A DNA stretch of 64,000 nucleotides. It comes from Agrococcus jejuensis (GTDB lineage: Bacteria; Actinomycetota; Actinomycetes; Actinomycetales; Microbacteriaceae). Below, in pieces: positions 47,059-56,033 of this stretch. Both the position numbers and the translations under genes were made by a program. Below the pieces are notes generated by a model. The model was not told the origin of the DNA and searched no databases. It saw only the letters and a program-made list of their open reading frames with translations. The DNA lies in the NCBI RefSeq assembly GCF_900099705.1, contig NZ_LT629695.1, forward strand, positions 2,294,001 to 2,358,000. Direction: 5' to 3'. Every line of letters starts with the position of its first letter. Within the stretch, counting starts at the first letter, position 1.

Positions 47059-47946
47059 ATGCCTCGTCTCGTGCCGCCGGGAGCGCGCGAGTCGTGGGTG
47101 CCGCTGCGCGGTGGGCGGATGCGCGTCCTGCGCGGCGCCGACGAGGGCGCGGGAGTGCCCGTGCTGCTCGTGCACGGCGGCGGCTACGACGCCGCTGGCA
47201 TCTCGTGGTTCCGGCTCGTCGAGGCGCTCGCCCCGAGCCGACCGGTCGTCGCGCCCGACCTCCCGGGCTTCGGCGGCACCGAGGGCATCGAGCCCATCGG
47301 CGACGCGGATGCGCTCGCCGACCTGCTCGCGGAGCTGCTCGACGCCCTCGCGCTGCCGCGCGTCGTCGTGATCGGCGTCTCGATGGGCGGCGACGTCGCG
47401 CTGCGCCTCGCGCTGCGGCATCCGGACGCCGTCGCATCCCTCGTCGCGATCGCGCCCGGCGGGCTCGTGGCGCGCGTCGGAGGGTCGGCGCTGCACGCGC
47501 TCGCGTGGGCGGGCACGCGGCTGCCGGATGCGCTGCTGCGACCCCTGACGCGTGCTGCAGGAAGGTTCGCGGGCGCGACGATCCGCGGCTTCGTCAGCGA
47601 CCCGGCGACGCTGCCGCCCGAGGTCGTCGCCGAGTTCGCGGCCGAGGGTCGGGCACCGGGATCGGGCCTCGCCTACGGCGCGTACAACCGGTGGGCGATC
47701 GCCAGGCGCGGCATGCCGCACCACCTGCGCGACCGCGTCGCCGGCATCCGGGCCCCGACGCTGCTCGTGCACGGCACGGCCGACCCGATGGTGCCGATCG
47801 AGGGCTCGCGGCTCGCGGCCGACCGCATCCCGCACGCGACGCTCGTCGCGCTGCCGGGCGTCGGCCACTGGGCCCAGCTCGAGGCGCACGACGCCGTCCG
47901 CGAGGCCCTCGCCCCGGCCCTCGCGGCGGCCGACGCCTCCCGCTGA
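47059..47946 (+). CDS. Alpha/beta-hydrolase-fold protein
   Basis: A 295-residue hydrolase. PVLLVHGGGYDAAG near residue 34 is the oxyanion region, VVIGVSMGGDVALRLALRHP near 110 holds the nucleophilic serine (GVSMGG), PTLLVHGTADPMVP near 233 the acid, and GVGHWAQLEAHD near 269 the histidine. Substrate unknown. A MenH role is conceivable, since menH is absent from the menaquinone cluster, but nothing specific supports it. It lies seven bases after the M23 gene. Confidence 0.8.
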   Translation: MPRLVPPGARESWVPLRGGRMRVLRGADEGAGVPVLLVHGGGYDAAGISWFRLVEALAPSRPVVAPDLPGFGGTEGIEPIGDADALADLLAELLDALALPRVVVIGVSMGGDVALRLALRHPDAVASLVAIAPGGLVARVGGSALHALAWAGTRLPDALLRPLTRAAGRFAGATIRGFVSDPATLPPEVVAEFAAEGRAPGSGLAYGAYNRWAIARRGMPHHLRDRVAGIRAPTLLVHGTADPMVPIEGSRLAADRIPHATLVALPGVGHWAQLEAHDAVREALAPALAAADASR

Positions 47947-47960
47947 CCGCTCCGCGGGAT

Positions 47961-48031
47961 GCGTTGTGCAGGCGATTCCGCCTCTCGAGGGAACATTCCC
48001 CTCAAGACCCGGAATCGCCTGCAATACGCAA
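47961..48031. repeat. Repeat C, copy 3, between convergent genes
   Basis: Arms GCGTTGTGCAGGCGATTCCG and CGGAATCGCCTGCAATACGC. It is nearly the exact reverse complement of copy 2 at 32225-32299. It fills the gap between the convergent hydrolase and GH13 genes and could act as a bidirectional terminator. Confidence 0.8.
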
Positions 48032-48043
48032 ACGACGACGGCG

Positions 48044-49672
48044 TCAGCGCACCAGCACCCAGGCCGTCTCGTCGGCGCGCAGCGACGCCGCGTGCAGCTC
48101 GGTGGATGCGAGCAGCAGCTGGCCGGAGGGCAGGTCGATGGCGTCGTGCCCGATGTTCGCGATCACCACGACGTCGCCGTTGCGGAACGCGATGCCACCG
48201 GGGCCCACGTCGAGCCACTCGACCGTGCCCGCGCCGAGGCCGTGCTCGCGGCGCAGGCGCAGCGCCTGCGTGTACATCTCGAGCGTCGAGCCCGCGACAC
48301 CCGCCTGCCGGTCGCGCGCGTACTCGGCCCACGACGCCGGCTGCGGCAGCCACGACTCGCCCGTGGGGCTGAAGCCGTAGCCGGGGGCGTCGGCCTCCCA
48401 CGGGATGGGCACGCGGCAGCCGTCGCGGCCCCACATCTCGCCGTTCGTGCGGTGGAACGTCGGGTCCTGCCGCGCCTCGGCGGGGATGTCGACGACCTCG
48501 GGCAGCCCGAGCTCCTCGCCCTGGTACACGTATGCGCCGCCGGGCAGCGCGAGCATGAGCGCCGTCGCTGCGCGGCCGCGGCGCAGCGACACCACGGGGT
48601 CGGCCTTCGACTCCGAGGTCGGGCCGATGCCGACGCCGTGCGGCGGCTGCGGCACGAGCGCGAGGCGCGTGCGGTGGCGGATGGTGTCGTGGTTCGACAG
48701 CACCCACGTCGAGGGGGCGCCGACCGCGCCGAACTCGGCGATCGACTCGTCGATGACCTCGCGCAGGCGCCTCGCATCCCACGGCGTCTCGAGGTAGACG
48801 AAGTTGAACGCCTGGTGCATCTCGTCGGAGCGCACGAACCGCGCCATCTTCGACAGCGGATGCACCCACGCCTCGGCGCACAGCATCCGATCGCCGTCGT
48901 ACTCGGCGAGCACCTGGTGCCAGCGGCGGTACACCTCGTGCACCGACTCCTGGCCGAAGAACGGCGACTCCATCGAGCCCGTCGTCACGGCGTCCTCGTC
49001 GATGTCGGGCAGGCCGGGCGCCTTCATGAGGCCGTGCGCCACGTCGACGCGGAAGCCGTCGACGCCGCGGTCGAGCCAGAACCGCAGCACGTCGTCGAAC
49101 ATGTCGGGCACCTCGGGATTCAGCCAGTCGAGGTCGGGCTGCGAGGTGTCGAAGATGTGCAGGTACCACTGGCCGTCGGCGAGGCGCGTCCAGGCGGGGC
49201 CGCCGAAGACCGACTGCCAGTTGTTCGGCGGCTCGGCGCCGTCGGGGCCCTTGCCGTCGCGGAAGACGTAGCGGGCGCGCTCGGGCGAGCCGGGCGCGGC
49301 GCGCAGCGCCTCCTGGAACCACTCGTGCTCGTTCGACGTGTGGTTCGGCACGAGGTCGACGACGATCTTGAGGCCCAGCTCGTGCGCCTCGGCGATGAGC
49401 CGGTCGGCGTCGGCGAGCGAGCCGAACAGCGGGTCGACGTCGCGGTAGTCGGCGACGTCGTAGCCGGCGTCGTGCTGCGGCGAGCGGTAGAAGGGGCTCA
49501 GCCACACGGCGTCGACGCCGAGCGCGGCGAGGTGCGGCAGGCGATCGGCGATGCCGGCGAGATCGCCGATCCCGTCGCCCGACGCATCCGCGAAGCTGCG
49601 CGGGTACACCTGGTAGATCACGGCGGTGCGCCACCACTCGGCGCCGGACTGCGTCGTCGTCACGTCGGACAT
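48044..49672 (-). CDS. Glycoside hydrolase family 13 alpha-glucosidase
   Basis: A 542-residue cytosolic enzyme without signal peptide. AVIYQVYPRSFADASGDGIGDLAGI opens the TIM barrel. DLVPNHTSNEH near residue 101, GFRVDVAHG near 198 (catalytic Asp), CAEAWVHP near 257 (catalytic Glu) and LSNHDTIRH near 321 (third Asp) are intact. The overall pattern fits alpha-1,4- or alpha-1,6-glucosidases acting on short maltodextrins, matching the importer a few kb away. TAGCCT plus six bases precedes the ATG (leaderless). Confidence 0.9.
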   Translation of the reverse strand: MSDVTTTQSGAEWWRTAVIYQVYPRSFADASGDGIGDLAGIADRLPHLAALGVDAVWLSPFYRSPQHDAGYDVADYRDVDPLFGSLADADRLIAEAHELGLKIVVDLVPNHTSNEHEWFQEALRAAPGSPERARYVFRDGKGPDGAEPPNNWQSVFGGPAWTRLADGQWYLHIFDTSQPDLDWLNPEVPDMFDDVLRFWLDRGVDGFRVDVAHGLMKAPGLPDIDEDAVTTGSMESPFFGQESVHEVYRRWHQVLAEYDGDRMLCAEAWVHPLSKMARFVRSDEMHQAFNFVYLETPWDARRLREVIDESIAEFGAVGAPSTWVLSNHDTIRHRTRLALVPQPPHGVGIGPTSESKADPVVSLRRGRAATALMLALPGGAYVYQGEELGLPEVVDIPAEARQDPTFHRTNGEMWGRDGCRVPIPWEADAPGYGFSPTGESWLPQPASWAEYARDRQAGVAGSTLEMYTQALRLRREHGLGAGTVEWLDVGPGGIAFRNGDVVVIANIGHDAIDLPSGQLLLASTELHAASLRADETAWVLVR

Positions 49673-49843
49673 GCCCCCAGGCTACGGGGCACGCGGGCCG
49701 CCGTTCGAGCGCATCCGCCGATTCGTCGGCGTGTGGATGGATGCCTGCGCCTGCGTCGAGACACGGGGTACGGTGCCAGACAGGTAGTTCAGAGTCGAAC
49801 GACACCCGAGTCGATCGGCGCCCTCGATGGAGAGAGCGAATCC

Positions 49844-50209
49844 ATGACGACCCCAGACCACCTCGCCGACCGCAGCATCGCGGTCCAAGCCAGCCCGGAG
49901 TTCCAAGGTCTCCGGCGATCCTTCTTCACGTTCATCCTGCCGCTGACGGTGCTGTTCCTGCTCTGGTACCTCGCGTACGTGCTGCTGGCCGGGTTCGCGC
50001 CCGACCTCTTCGCGACGCGCGTCGGCGACTCGAACATCACGGTCGGCCTGCTGTTCGGCCTCGGCCAGTTCGTGACGACGTTCGGCATCACCATGGCGTA
50101 CCGCTCGTGGGCCAACAAGCGCTACGACCCGCATGCGGCGGAGATCCGCGAGGAGATGGAGCGCGGCGAGCTGGATGCGCCCGCAGCAGGCGAGGAGGCG
50201 GCGCGATGA
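49844..50209 (+). CDS. DUF485 membrane protein, partner of the acetate symporter
   Basis: A 121-residue protein with two transmembrane helices (about 29-51 and 63-85) and FQGLRRSFFTFILPLTVLFLLWYLAYVLLAGFAP, the DUF485 hallmark. It is almost always encoded just before ActP-type symporters, which it overlaps by four bases here. Its role is probably accessory to transport. A GGAGAGAG ribosome-binding sequence precedes the ATG. Confidence 0.9.
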   Translation: MTTPDHLADRSIAVQASPEFQGLRRSFFTFILPLTVLFLLWYLAYVLLAGFAPDLFATRVGDSNITVGLLFGLGQFVTTFGITMAYRSWANKRYDPHAAEIREEMERGELDAPAAGEEAAR

Positions 50210-51792
50210 GCGACGAGATCAACCCGGTCATCAACATGGTCGTGTTCGGCATCTTCGTCGTCGCGACCCTCGTCATCGTCTTCCGCGTGTCGAAGAAGAA
50301 CGCGACCGCGACGGAGTTCTTCGCAGGCGGCCGCTCGTTCTCGGGGCCGCAGAACGGCGTCGCCATCGCGGGCGACTACCTGTCGGCCGCGTCGTTCCTC
50401 GGCATCTGCGGCGCCATCGCCGTCGCCGGCTACGACGGCTTCCTGTACTCGATCGGCTTCCTCGTGGCGTGGCTCGTGGCGCTGCTGCTCGTCGCCGAGC
50501 TGCTGCGCAACACGGGCCGCTTCACGATGGCCGACGTGCTGTCGTTCCGCCTCAAGCAGCGCCCCGTGCGCATGGCGGCGGCGCTCGCGACCCTCGTCGT
50601 CTGCTTCTTCTACCTCGTCGCGCAGATGGCGGGCGCCGGCGGCCTCGTCGCGCTGCTGCTGGGCCTCTCCGGTCCCGTGCCGACGGGCATCACCGTCGCC
50701 ATCGTGGGCGTCGTCATGATCGTCTACGTCATCGTCGGCGGCATGAAGGGCACCACGTGGGTGCAGATCATCAAGGCCGTGCTGCTCGTGGCCGGCGCCG
50801 GCATCCTCACGATCGTCGTGCTGGCCATGGTCGGCTTCGACTTCGGCGAGCTGCTGCAGCGCGCCGTGGATGCGTCGCCGCAGGGCGAGGCGATCCTCGC
50901 GCCCGGCCTGCAGTACCCGAACCCGATCGACTTCCTGTCGCTGGGCCTCGCGCTCGTGCTCGGCACGGCGGGCCTGCCGCACGTGCTCATGCGCTTCTAC
51001 ACGGTGCCGACCGGCAAGGAGGCGCGTCGCAGCGTCGTGTGGGCGATCTGGATCATCGGCGTCTTCTACCTGTTCACGCTCGTGCTCGGCTACGCCGCGG
51101 CCGCGTTCGTGGGCCCGGAGGTCCTCACCGACCCGTCGACGCCCGGTGGCCAGAACGCCGCGGCGCCGCTGCTGGCGCTCGAGATCGGCGGGCCCGTGCT
51201 CATGGCCGTCATCTCGGCGATCGCGTTCGCGACGATCCTCGCGGTCGTCGCCGGACTCGCGATCACGGCGGCGACGTCGTTCGCGCACGACATCTACGCC
51301 TCGGTCATCAAGAAGGGACAGGCCGACCCGAAGCAGGAGGTGAAGGTCGCGCGTCGCACGGTCGTCGTGATCGGCATCATCGCGATCCTCGGCGGCATCG
51401 TGGCGCAGGGGCAGAACGTGGCGTTCCTCGTGGCGCTCGCGTTCGCGGTGGCGGCGTCGGCGAACCTGCCGACCATCCTCTACTCGCTGTTCTGGAAGCG
51501 GTTCAACACGACGGGTGCGCTGTGGTCGATGTACGGCGGCCTCATCAGCTGCATCGTGCTCATCGTCTTCTCGCCCGCCGTGTCGGGCGGCCCGAAGTCG
51601 ATGTTCCCCGGAGCGGACTTCGACCTGTTCCCGCTGTCGAACCCCGGCATCGTCTCGATCCCGCTCGCGTTCGTGCTCGGCGTGATCGGCACGTTCGTGG
51701 GCAAGCCCGAGGCCGACCACGACGCGAAGCAGGCCGAGATGGAGGTGCGCTCGTTCACCGGCGCCAACGCGGCGAAGGCGAGCGACCACTGA
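50206..51792 (+). CDS. actP: Cation/acetate symporter
   Basis: A 528-residue sodium:solute symporter with about 13 transmembrane helices. ATEFFAGGRSFSGPQNGVAIAGDYLSAASFLGICG near residue 30 is the ActP/MctC signature, followed by VGGMKGTTWVQIIKA near 178 and AFAVAASANLPTILYSLFWKRFN near 411. It would import acetate or related monocarboxylates. It is translationally coupled to the DUF485 gene. No acetyl-CoA synthetase gene adjoins it. Confidence 0.9.
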   Translation: MSDEINPVINMVVFGIFVVATLVIVFRVSKKNATATEFFAGGRSFSGPQNGVAIAGDYLSAASFLGICGAIAVAGYDGFLYSIGFLVAWLVALLLVAELLRNTGRFTMADVLSFRLKQRPVRMAAALATLVVCFFYLVAQMAGAGGLVALLLGLSGPVPTGITVAIVGVVMIVYVIVGGMKGTTWVQIIKAVLLVAGAGILTIVVLAMVGFDFGELLQRAVDASPQGEAILAPGLQYPNPIDFLSLGLALVLGTAGLPHVLMRFYTVPTGKEARRSVVWAIWIIGVFYLFTLVLGYAAAAFVGPEVLTDPSTPGGQNAAAPLLALEIGGPVLMAVISAIAFATILAVVAGLAITAATSFAHDIYASVIKKGQADPKQEVKVARRTVVVIGIIAILGGIVAQGQNVAFLVALAFAVAASANLPTILYSLFWKRFNTTGALWSMYGGLISCIVLIVFSPAVSGGPKSMFPGADFDLFPLSNPGIVSIPLAFVLGVIGTFVGKPEADHDAKQAEMEVRSFTGANAAKASDH

Positions 51793-51807
51793 TCGGCTGA
51801 CCTGTTC

Positions 51808-51871
51808 CGAGGTGCGGTTGCTGCACCGAGGTGCGGTTGCAACCGCACCCGAACGCAGCAACCGCACCTCG
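51808..51871. repeat. Repeat D: nested palindrome of GAGGTGCGGTTGC units
   Basis: CGAGGTGCGGTTGC occurs at 51808-51821 and 51827-51840 and is followed by inverted copies (GCAACCGCACC at 51840-51850, GCAACCGCACCTCG at 51858-51871). Two hairpins of different size are possible. It begins 16 bases after actP and may terminate its transcript. The rest of the 215-base gap to the binding-protein gene shows no clear promoter. Confidence 0.7.
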
Positions 51872-52007
51872 CAACCGTCCGGTGGTCACGATCCGGACAC
51901 GGAACCGCTGCAGACGTGCCCTACGGCTTGCCGTGGGGCACGTCGCGCGCTTGGATCGGGGCACGCGCGACGGAGCGCGGTGCATTCGACGATGAAGGGC
52001 ACGAGCC

Positions 52008-53267
52008 ATGCGACCCATGACGATGCGACGGCGGAGGCTGCTGCAGCTCGCAGCGATCGGCACGGCAGGAGCGGCGCTCGTCGCCTGCTCGACCGGCGGC
52101 GGAGGCGGTGACGCGGGCGGCGGCGAGGACGGCGGCACGATCACGGTCTGGATGGACCAGAACCGCGCGGATGCGCTCGGCGACGTGATCGCCTCCTTCG
52201 AGGAGGAGTCGGGCACGAGCGTCGAGGTCGTCATCAAGGAGTTCGGCGACATCGCGGGCGACTTCGTCACGCAGGCGCCCGGCGGCGAGGGTCCCGACGT
52301 GGTCATCGCCCCGCACGACGCGCTCGGCAACCTCGTCTCGAACGGCGTCGTCGCGCCCATCGAGCTCGGGGATGCGTCGGGCGACTTCCAGGACATCGCG
52401 ATCGAGGCCATGAGCTACGACGGCTCGGTGTACGGCGTGCCGGTGTCGATCGAGAACCTCGCGCTCGTGCGCAACACGGCGCTCGCGCCCGAGGCGCCCG
52501 CGACGTGGGACGACCTCGTGGCCACGGGTCAGGCGGCCGTCGCATCCGGCTCGGCGCAGTACCCGCTGCTCGTCGGCCTCGACCCGAACAACGCCGACCC
52601 GTACCACCTGTACCCGCTGCAGGCGTCGTACGGTGGCCCGCTGTTCGCGCTCAACGACGACGGCACGTACGACGGCAGCGACCTGCAGATCGGCAACGAA
52701 GGCAACCTGCAGTTCGCCACGCAGCTCGCGCAGTGGGGTGCCGACGGCATCCTCAACCTCTCGATCTCGCAGGACATCGCGAAGGAGCAGTTCGCGGCCG
52801 GCGCGAGCCCGTACACGATCACGGGACCGTGGAGCCTCGCGCAGTTCGACGAGGCGGGCATCGAGTACGCGATCGACCCGATCCCGTCGGCGGGCGGTCA
52901 GCCCGCGACGCCGCTCGTGGGCGTGCAGGGCTTCATGCTCTCGTCGTACAGCGAGAACCCGATCGTGGCGACGCAGTTCATCACCGACTACATGGCCTCG
53001 CAGGAGGCGCAGACGGCGATCTACGAGGCCGGCGACCGTGCGCCCGCGCTGACGGCAGCGTTCGAGGCCATGCCCGCCGACTCGCCCACGGCGGCGTTCG
53101 GCGAGATCGGTGCCGACGCGGTGCCGATGCCGAACGTGCCCGAGATGGCGGCGATCTGGGACCAGTGGGGTGCGACCGAGGCGCAGATCATCGGCGGCCA
53201 GGGCGACCCGACGCAGCTGTGGACGTCGATGGCCGAGGCCATCCAGTCCACGATCGACGCCGGCTAG
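52008..53267 (+). CDS. Extracellular maltodextrin-type ABC solute-binding lipoprotein
   Basis: A 419-residue lipoprotein. A twin-Arg-like basic start (MRRRRLLQLAAIG) leads to the lipobox LVACS, with cysteine near residue 27. The mature part shows TITVWMDQNRADALGDVIASFEEESG, GPDVVIAPHDALGNLVSNGVVAPI and PYTITGPWSLAQF, the pattern of MalE/cyclodextrin-binding proteins. It delivers substrate to the two permeases encoded next. ATG 52008 has GAAGGG about nine bases upstream; in-frame ATGs lie at 52017 and 52023. Confidence 0.9.
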   Translation: MRPMTMRRRRLLQLAAIGTAGAALVACSTGGGGGDAGGGEDGGTITVWMDQNRADALGDVIASFEEESGTSVEVVIKEFGDIAGDFVTQAPGGEGPDVVIAPHDALGNLVSNGVVAPIELGDASGDFQDIAIEAMSYDGSVYGVPVSIENLALVRNTALAPEAPATWDDLVATGQAAVASGSAQYPLLVGLDPNNADPYHLYPLQASYGGPLFALNDDGTYDGSDLQIGNEGNLQFATQLAQWGADGILNLSISQDIAKEQFAAGASPYTITGPWSLAQFDEAGIEYAIDPIPSAGGQPATPLVGVQGFMLSSYSENPIVATQFITDYMASQEAQTAIYEAGDRAPALTAAFEAMPADSPTAAFGEIGADAVPMPNVPEMAAIWDQWGATEAQIIGGQGDPTQLWTSMAEAIQSTIDAG

Positions 53268-53354
53268 GCGCCTCCCGACGCGGGTCGGGATGCGGTCGGG
53301 CACGACCGCATCCCGCCTCCCGCATCCGCTCATCGACCGATGCGAAGGAGCACG

Positions 53355-54935
53355 GTGGCTGCACCCGACACGACGGGCCTCGTGAGGCCGCGACGGCTGA
53401 GCGGCTCGCTCGGCCTGCTCGCGAAGATCGCCCTGCTGGCGGTCGTCGACGCGATCGCGGTCTTCGCGGTCATGCTGCTCGCGGCGCAGGGGAATTGGGT
53501 CGTCGTCGCGGTCGTGGCGCTCGTCACGGTCGTCGTGAACGTCGTCTACCTCGTGCCCGGCCGGTTCCTGCCCGCCAAGTACCTCACGCCCGGCCTCGTG
53601 CTGCTGGGCATCTTCCAGGTCTTCGTCGTGCTGTTCTCCTGCTACATCGCGTTCACGAACTACGGCTTCGGGCACAACTCGACCAAGGACGACGCGATCT
53701 CGCAGCTCATCCAGCAGTCGACGTCGCGCGTCGAGGACTCGCCCGCGTACCGCGTGACGGTGGTCGAGAACCTGTCGGGGCTCGGGCTGCTCGTCACCGA
53801 CCCCGACGGCGACGTCTCGGTCGGATCGGCCGAGCAGCCGCTGCAGCGGCTCGACGAGGGCCAGGTCGAGACGGAGGCGGGCGTCGCGGTCGCCGCGGAC
53901 GGCTGGACGACGCTCACGACGGGGCAGATCGTGCAGCGCCAGTCCGACATCGCGAGCCTGCAGGTGCCGTTCTCCGACGATCTCGACGACGGCTTCCTCG
54001 TCACCGCCGACGCCCGCAACGCGTACGTCTTCGTGTCGAACCTGTCGTACGACGAGGCGACCGACACCCTCACCGACACCGACACGGGCGTCGTCTACGT
54101 CGACGGCGGCGAGGGGGCGTTCGTGTCGCCCGACGGCGAGGAGCTGCGACCCGGCTGGCAGGTGCTCGTGGGGTTCGAGAACTTCGCGTACCCGTTCCAG
54201 AGCCAGGCGTTCGGGCAGGCGCTCATCGGCGTCACCATCTGGACGTTCGCGTTCGCCGCCATCTCGGTCGGCCTGTCGTTCCTGCTGGGGCTCGCGCTCG
54301 CGGTCACGCTCAACGACCCGCGGCTGCGCGGCCGCAACGTCTACCGGGTGCTCGCGATCCTGCCGTACGCGTTCCCGTCGTTCCTGTCGGCGCTCGTCTG
54401 GCTCGGCCTGCTCAACACCGAGTTCGGCTTCGTGAACCAGGTGCTGCTCGGTGGCGCCGACGTGCCGTGGCTGTCCGATCCGATCATCGCGAAGATCAGC
54501 GTCATCGTCGTGAACGTGTGGCTCGGCTTCCCCTACATGTTCCTCGTCTGCACGGGCGCGCTGCAGTCGATCCCCGAGGAGGTGACGGAGGCCGCGACGG
54601 TCGACGGCGCGAGGGGATGGGCGATCTTCCGCCTCATCAAGCTGCCGCTGCTGCTCGTGTCGATCGCGCCGCTGCTCATCTCGTCGTTCGCGTTCAACTT
54701 CAACAACTTCAACATCATCTACATGCTCACGCGCGGCGGTCCGCGCATCGGCGGCATCGACGAGAACGTCGGCCACACCGACCTGCTCATCACGCTCGTC
54801 TACAAGGTCGCGTTCGCGGGGCAGGGCGCCGACTACGGCCTCGCCTCGGCGCTCGCGATCATCATCTTCGTCATCGTCGCCGTGATCTCCGCGATCTCGT
54901 TCCGGCAGACGAAGGCCCTCGAGGACCTCAACTAG
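53355..54935 (+). CDS. Maltodextrin ABC transporter permease, MalF-like
   Basis: A 526-residue permease. Three N-terminal helices (within about 15-110) precede a roughly 160-residue extracytoplasmic domain (about 115-275), comparable to the P2 loop of E. coli MalF. Six further helices follow, with the EAA loop EEVTEAATVDGARGWAIFRLIKLPLL near residue 408 for contact with the ATPase. GTG 53355 was chosen because GAAGGAG lies just upstream. Confidence 0.9.
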   Translation: MAAPDTTGLVRPRRLSGSLGLLAKIALLAVVDAIAVFAVMLLAAQGNWVVVAVVALVTVVVNVVYLVPGRFLPAKYLTPGLVLLGIFQVFVVLFSCYIAFTNYGFGHNSTKDDAISQLIQQSTSRVEDSPAYRVTVVENLSGLGLLVTDPDGDVSVGSAEQPLQRLDEGQVETEAGVAVAADGWTTLTTGQIVQRQSDIASLQVPFSDDLDDGFLVTADARNAYVFVSNLSYDEATDTLTDTDTGVVYVDGGEGAFVSPDGEELRPGWQVLVGFENFAYPFQSQAFGQALIGVTIWTFAFAAISVGLSFLLGLALAVTLNDPRLRGRNVYRVLAILPYAFPSFLSALVWLGLLNTEFGFVNQVLLGGADVPWLSDPIIAKISVIVVNVWLGFPYMFLVCTGALQSIPEEVTEAATVDGARGWAIFRLIKLPLLLVSIAPLLISSFAFNFNNFNIIYMLTRGGPRIGGIDENVGHTDLLITLVYKVAFAGQGADYGLASALAIIIFVIVAVISAISFRQTKALEDLN

Positions 54936-54947
54936 GGACGGCCACCG

Positions 54948-55892
54948 ATGAGCACCATGCCTCCCATCCCCACCGACGCGCAGGCGGTCGGCTCGCCCTC
55001 CGACGCCGAGCGCATCGCCCGCATCCGCCAGCCGCGCATGAAGCCGGGGCGGTGGATCGCCGAGATCGGCTGGCGCCACGTCGTCGGCCTCGCCGTGGTC
55101 GTGTTCGCCACGTTCCCGCTCGTGTACGTGCTGTCGGCATCCCTCAACCCCACGGGCACGCTCACGGGGTCGAACGTGCTGTTCCGCGAGATCAGCGTCG
55201 AGAACTACGTCGAGCTGCTGTCGGATCCGCGCCGCCCGTACGCGCGCTGGTTCCTCAACACCATGGTCGTCGGCGTGATCACGAGCCTCGCGACGGTGTT
55301 CCTCGGCGCGCTCGCGGCCTACGCGTTCTCGCGGATGCGCTTCACGGGCCGCCGCGTGGGGCTGCTGAGCCTGCTGCTGGTGCAGATGTTCCCGCAGCTG
55401 CTCGCGGTCGTCGCGATCTACCTGCTCATGCAGGGCCTCGGCGACGTCTTCCCGATCCTGGGCCTCGACTCGCTCGCAGGCCTCATCCTCGTCTACCTCG
55501 GCGGCGCGCTCGGCGTGAACACCTACCTCATGTACGGCTTCTTCAACACGGTGCCGGCGTCGATCGACGAGGCGGCGAAGATCGACGGCGCCGGGCACGC
55601 GCGCATCTTCTTCACGATCATCCTGCGCCTCGTCGCACCGATCCTCGCGGTCATCGGCCTGCTGTCGTTCATCGGCACGACGAGCGAGTTCGTCATCTCG
55701 TCGGCGCTGCTCACGAGCCCCGACAACCTCACGCTCGCGATCGGCCTGTTCCGCTACGTGTCCGAGGAGACGAGCACCAACTACCCGGTCTTCGCGGCCG
55801 GCGCCGTGCTCGCCGCGATCCCGGTCGTCGCCCTCTTCCTCTACCTGCAGCGCTACATCGTCGCGGGCCTGACGGCGGGGTCGGTGAAGTGA
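54948..55892 (+). CDS. Maltodextrin ABC transporter permease, MalG-like
   Basis: A 314-residue six-helix permease. After a polar N terminus come helices near 45-67, 108-130, 142-163, 175-195, 220-245 and 280-303, with the EAA loop IDEAAKIDGAGHARIFFTIILRLVAP near residue 206. It pairs with the preceding MalF-like protein, 12 bases upstream. No ATPase gene follows; the next gene is a glycosidase. Confidence 0.92.
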   Translation: MSTMPPIPTDAQAVGSPSDAERIARIRQPRMKPGRWIAEIGWRHVVGLAVVVFATFPLVYVLSASLNPTGTLTGSNVLFREISVENYVELLSDPRRPYARWFLNTMVVGVITSLATVFLGALAAYAFSRMRFTGRRVGLLSLLLVQMFPQLLAVVAIYLLMQGLGDVFPILGLDSLAGLILVYLGGALGVNTYLMYGFFNTVPASIDEAAKIDGAGHARIFFTIILRLVAPILAVIGLLSFIGTTSEFVISSALLTSPDNLTLAIGLFRYVSEETSTNYPVFAAGAVLAAIPVVALFLYLQRYIVAGLTAGSVK

Positions 55893-55949
55893 CCTGACCT
55901 CGCTCGGCAAACGAGCACCGCGCGGGGGTTGCACCGCCTCAAGACCGCC

Positions 55950-55986
55950 CCTTGAGGTGCGAGCGCAGCGAGCCTCGAAAGGTGCC
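55950..55986. repeat. Repeat B, copy 2
   Basis: CCTTGAGGTGCGAGCGCAGC, then GAGCCTCGAAAGGTGCC; one base different from copy 1 at 44947-44983 and in the same orientation. It lies between the MalG-like gene and the GH13 gene and could end the transporter transcript. Confidence 0.75.
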
Positions 55987-56033
55987 CACCCGAGACGTCG
56001 GCCCGGCTCCTCCGATCGCGTAGCGTCGACCCC

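Noticed and set aside
47059..47946. menH (SHCHC synthase) to complete the menaquinone set
   Set aside because: Alpha/beta-hydrolase motifs are generic, and the gene is 10 kb from the cluster with no specific MenH signature.
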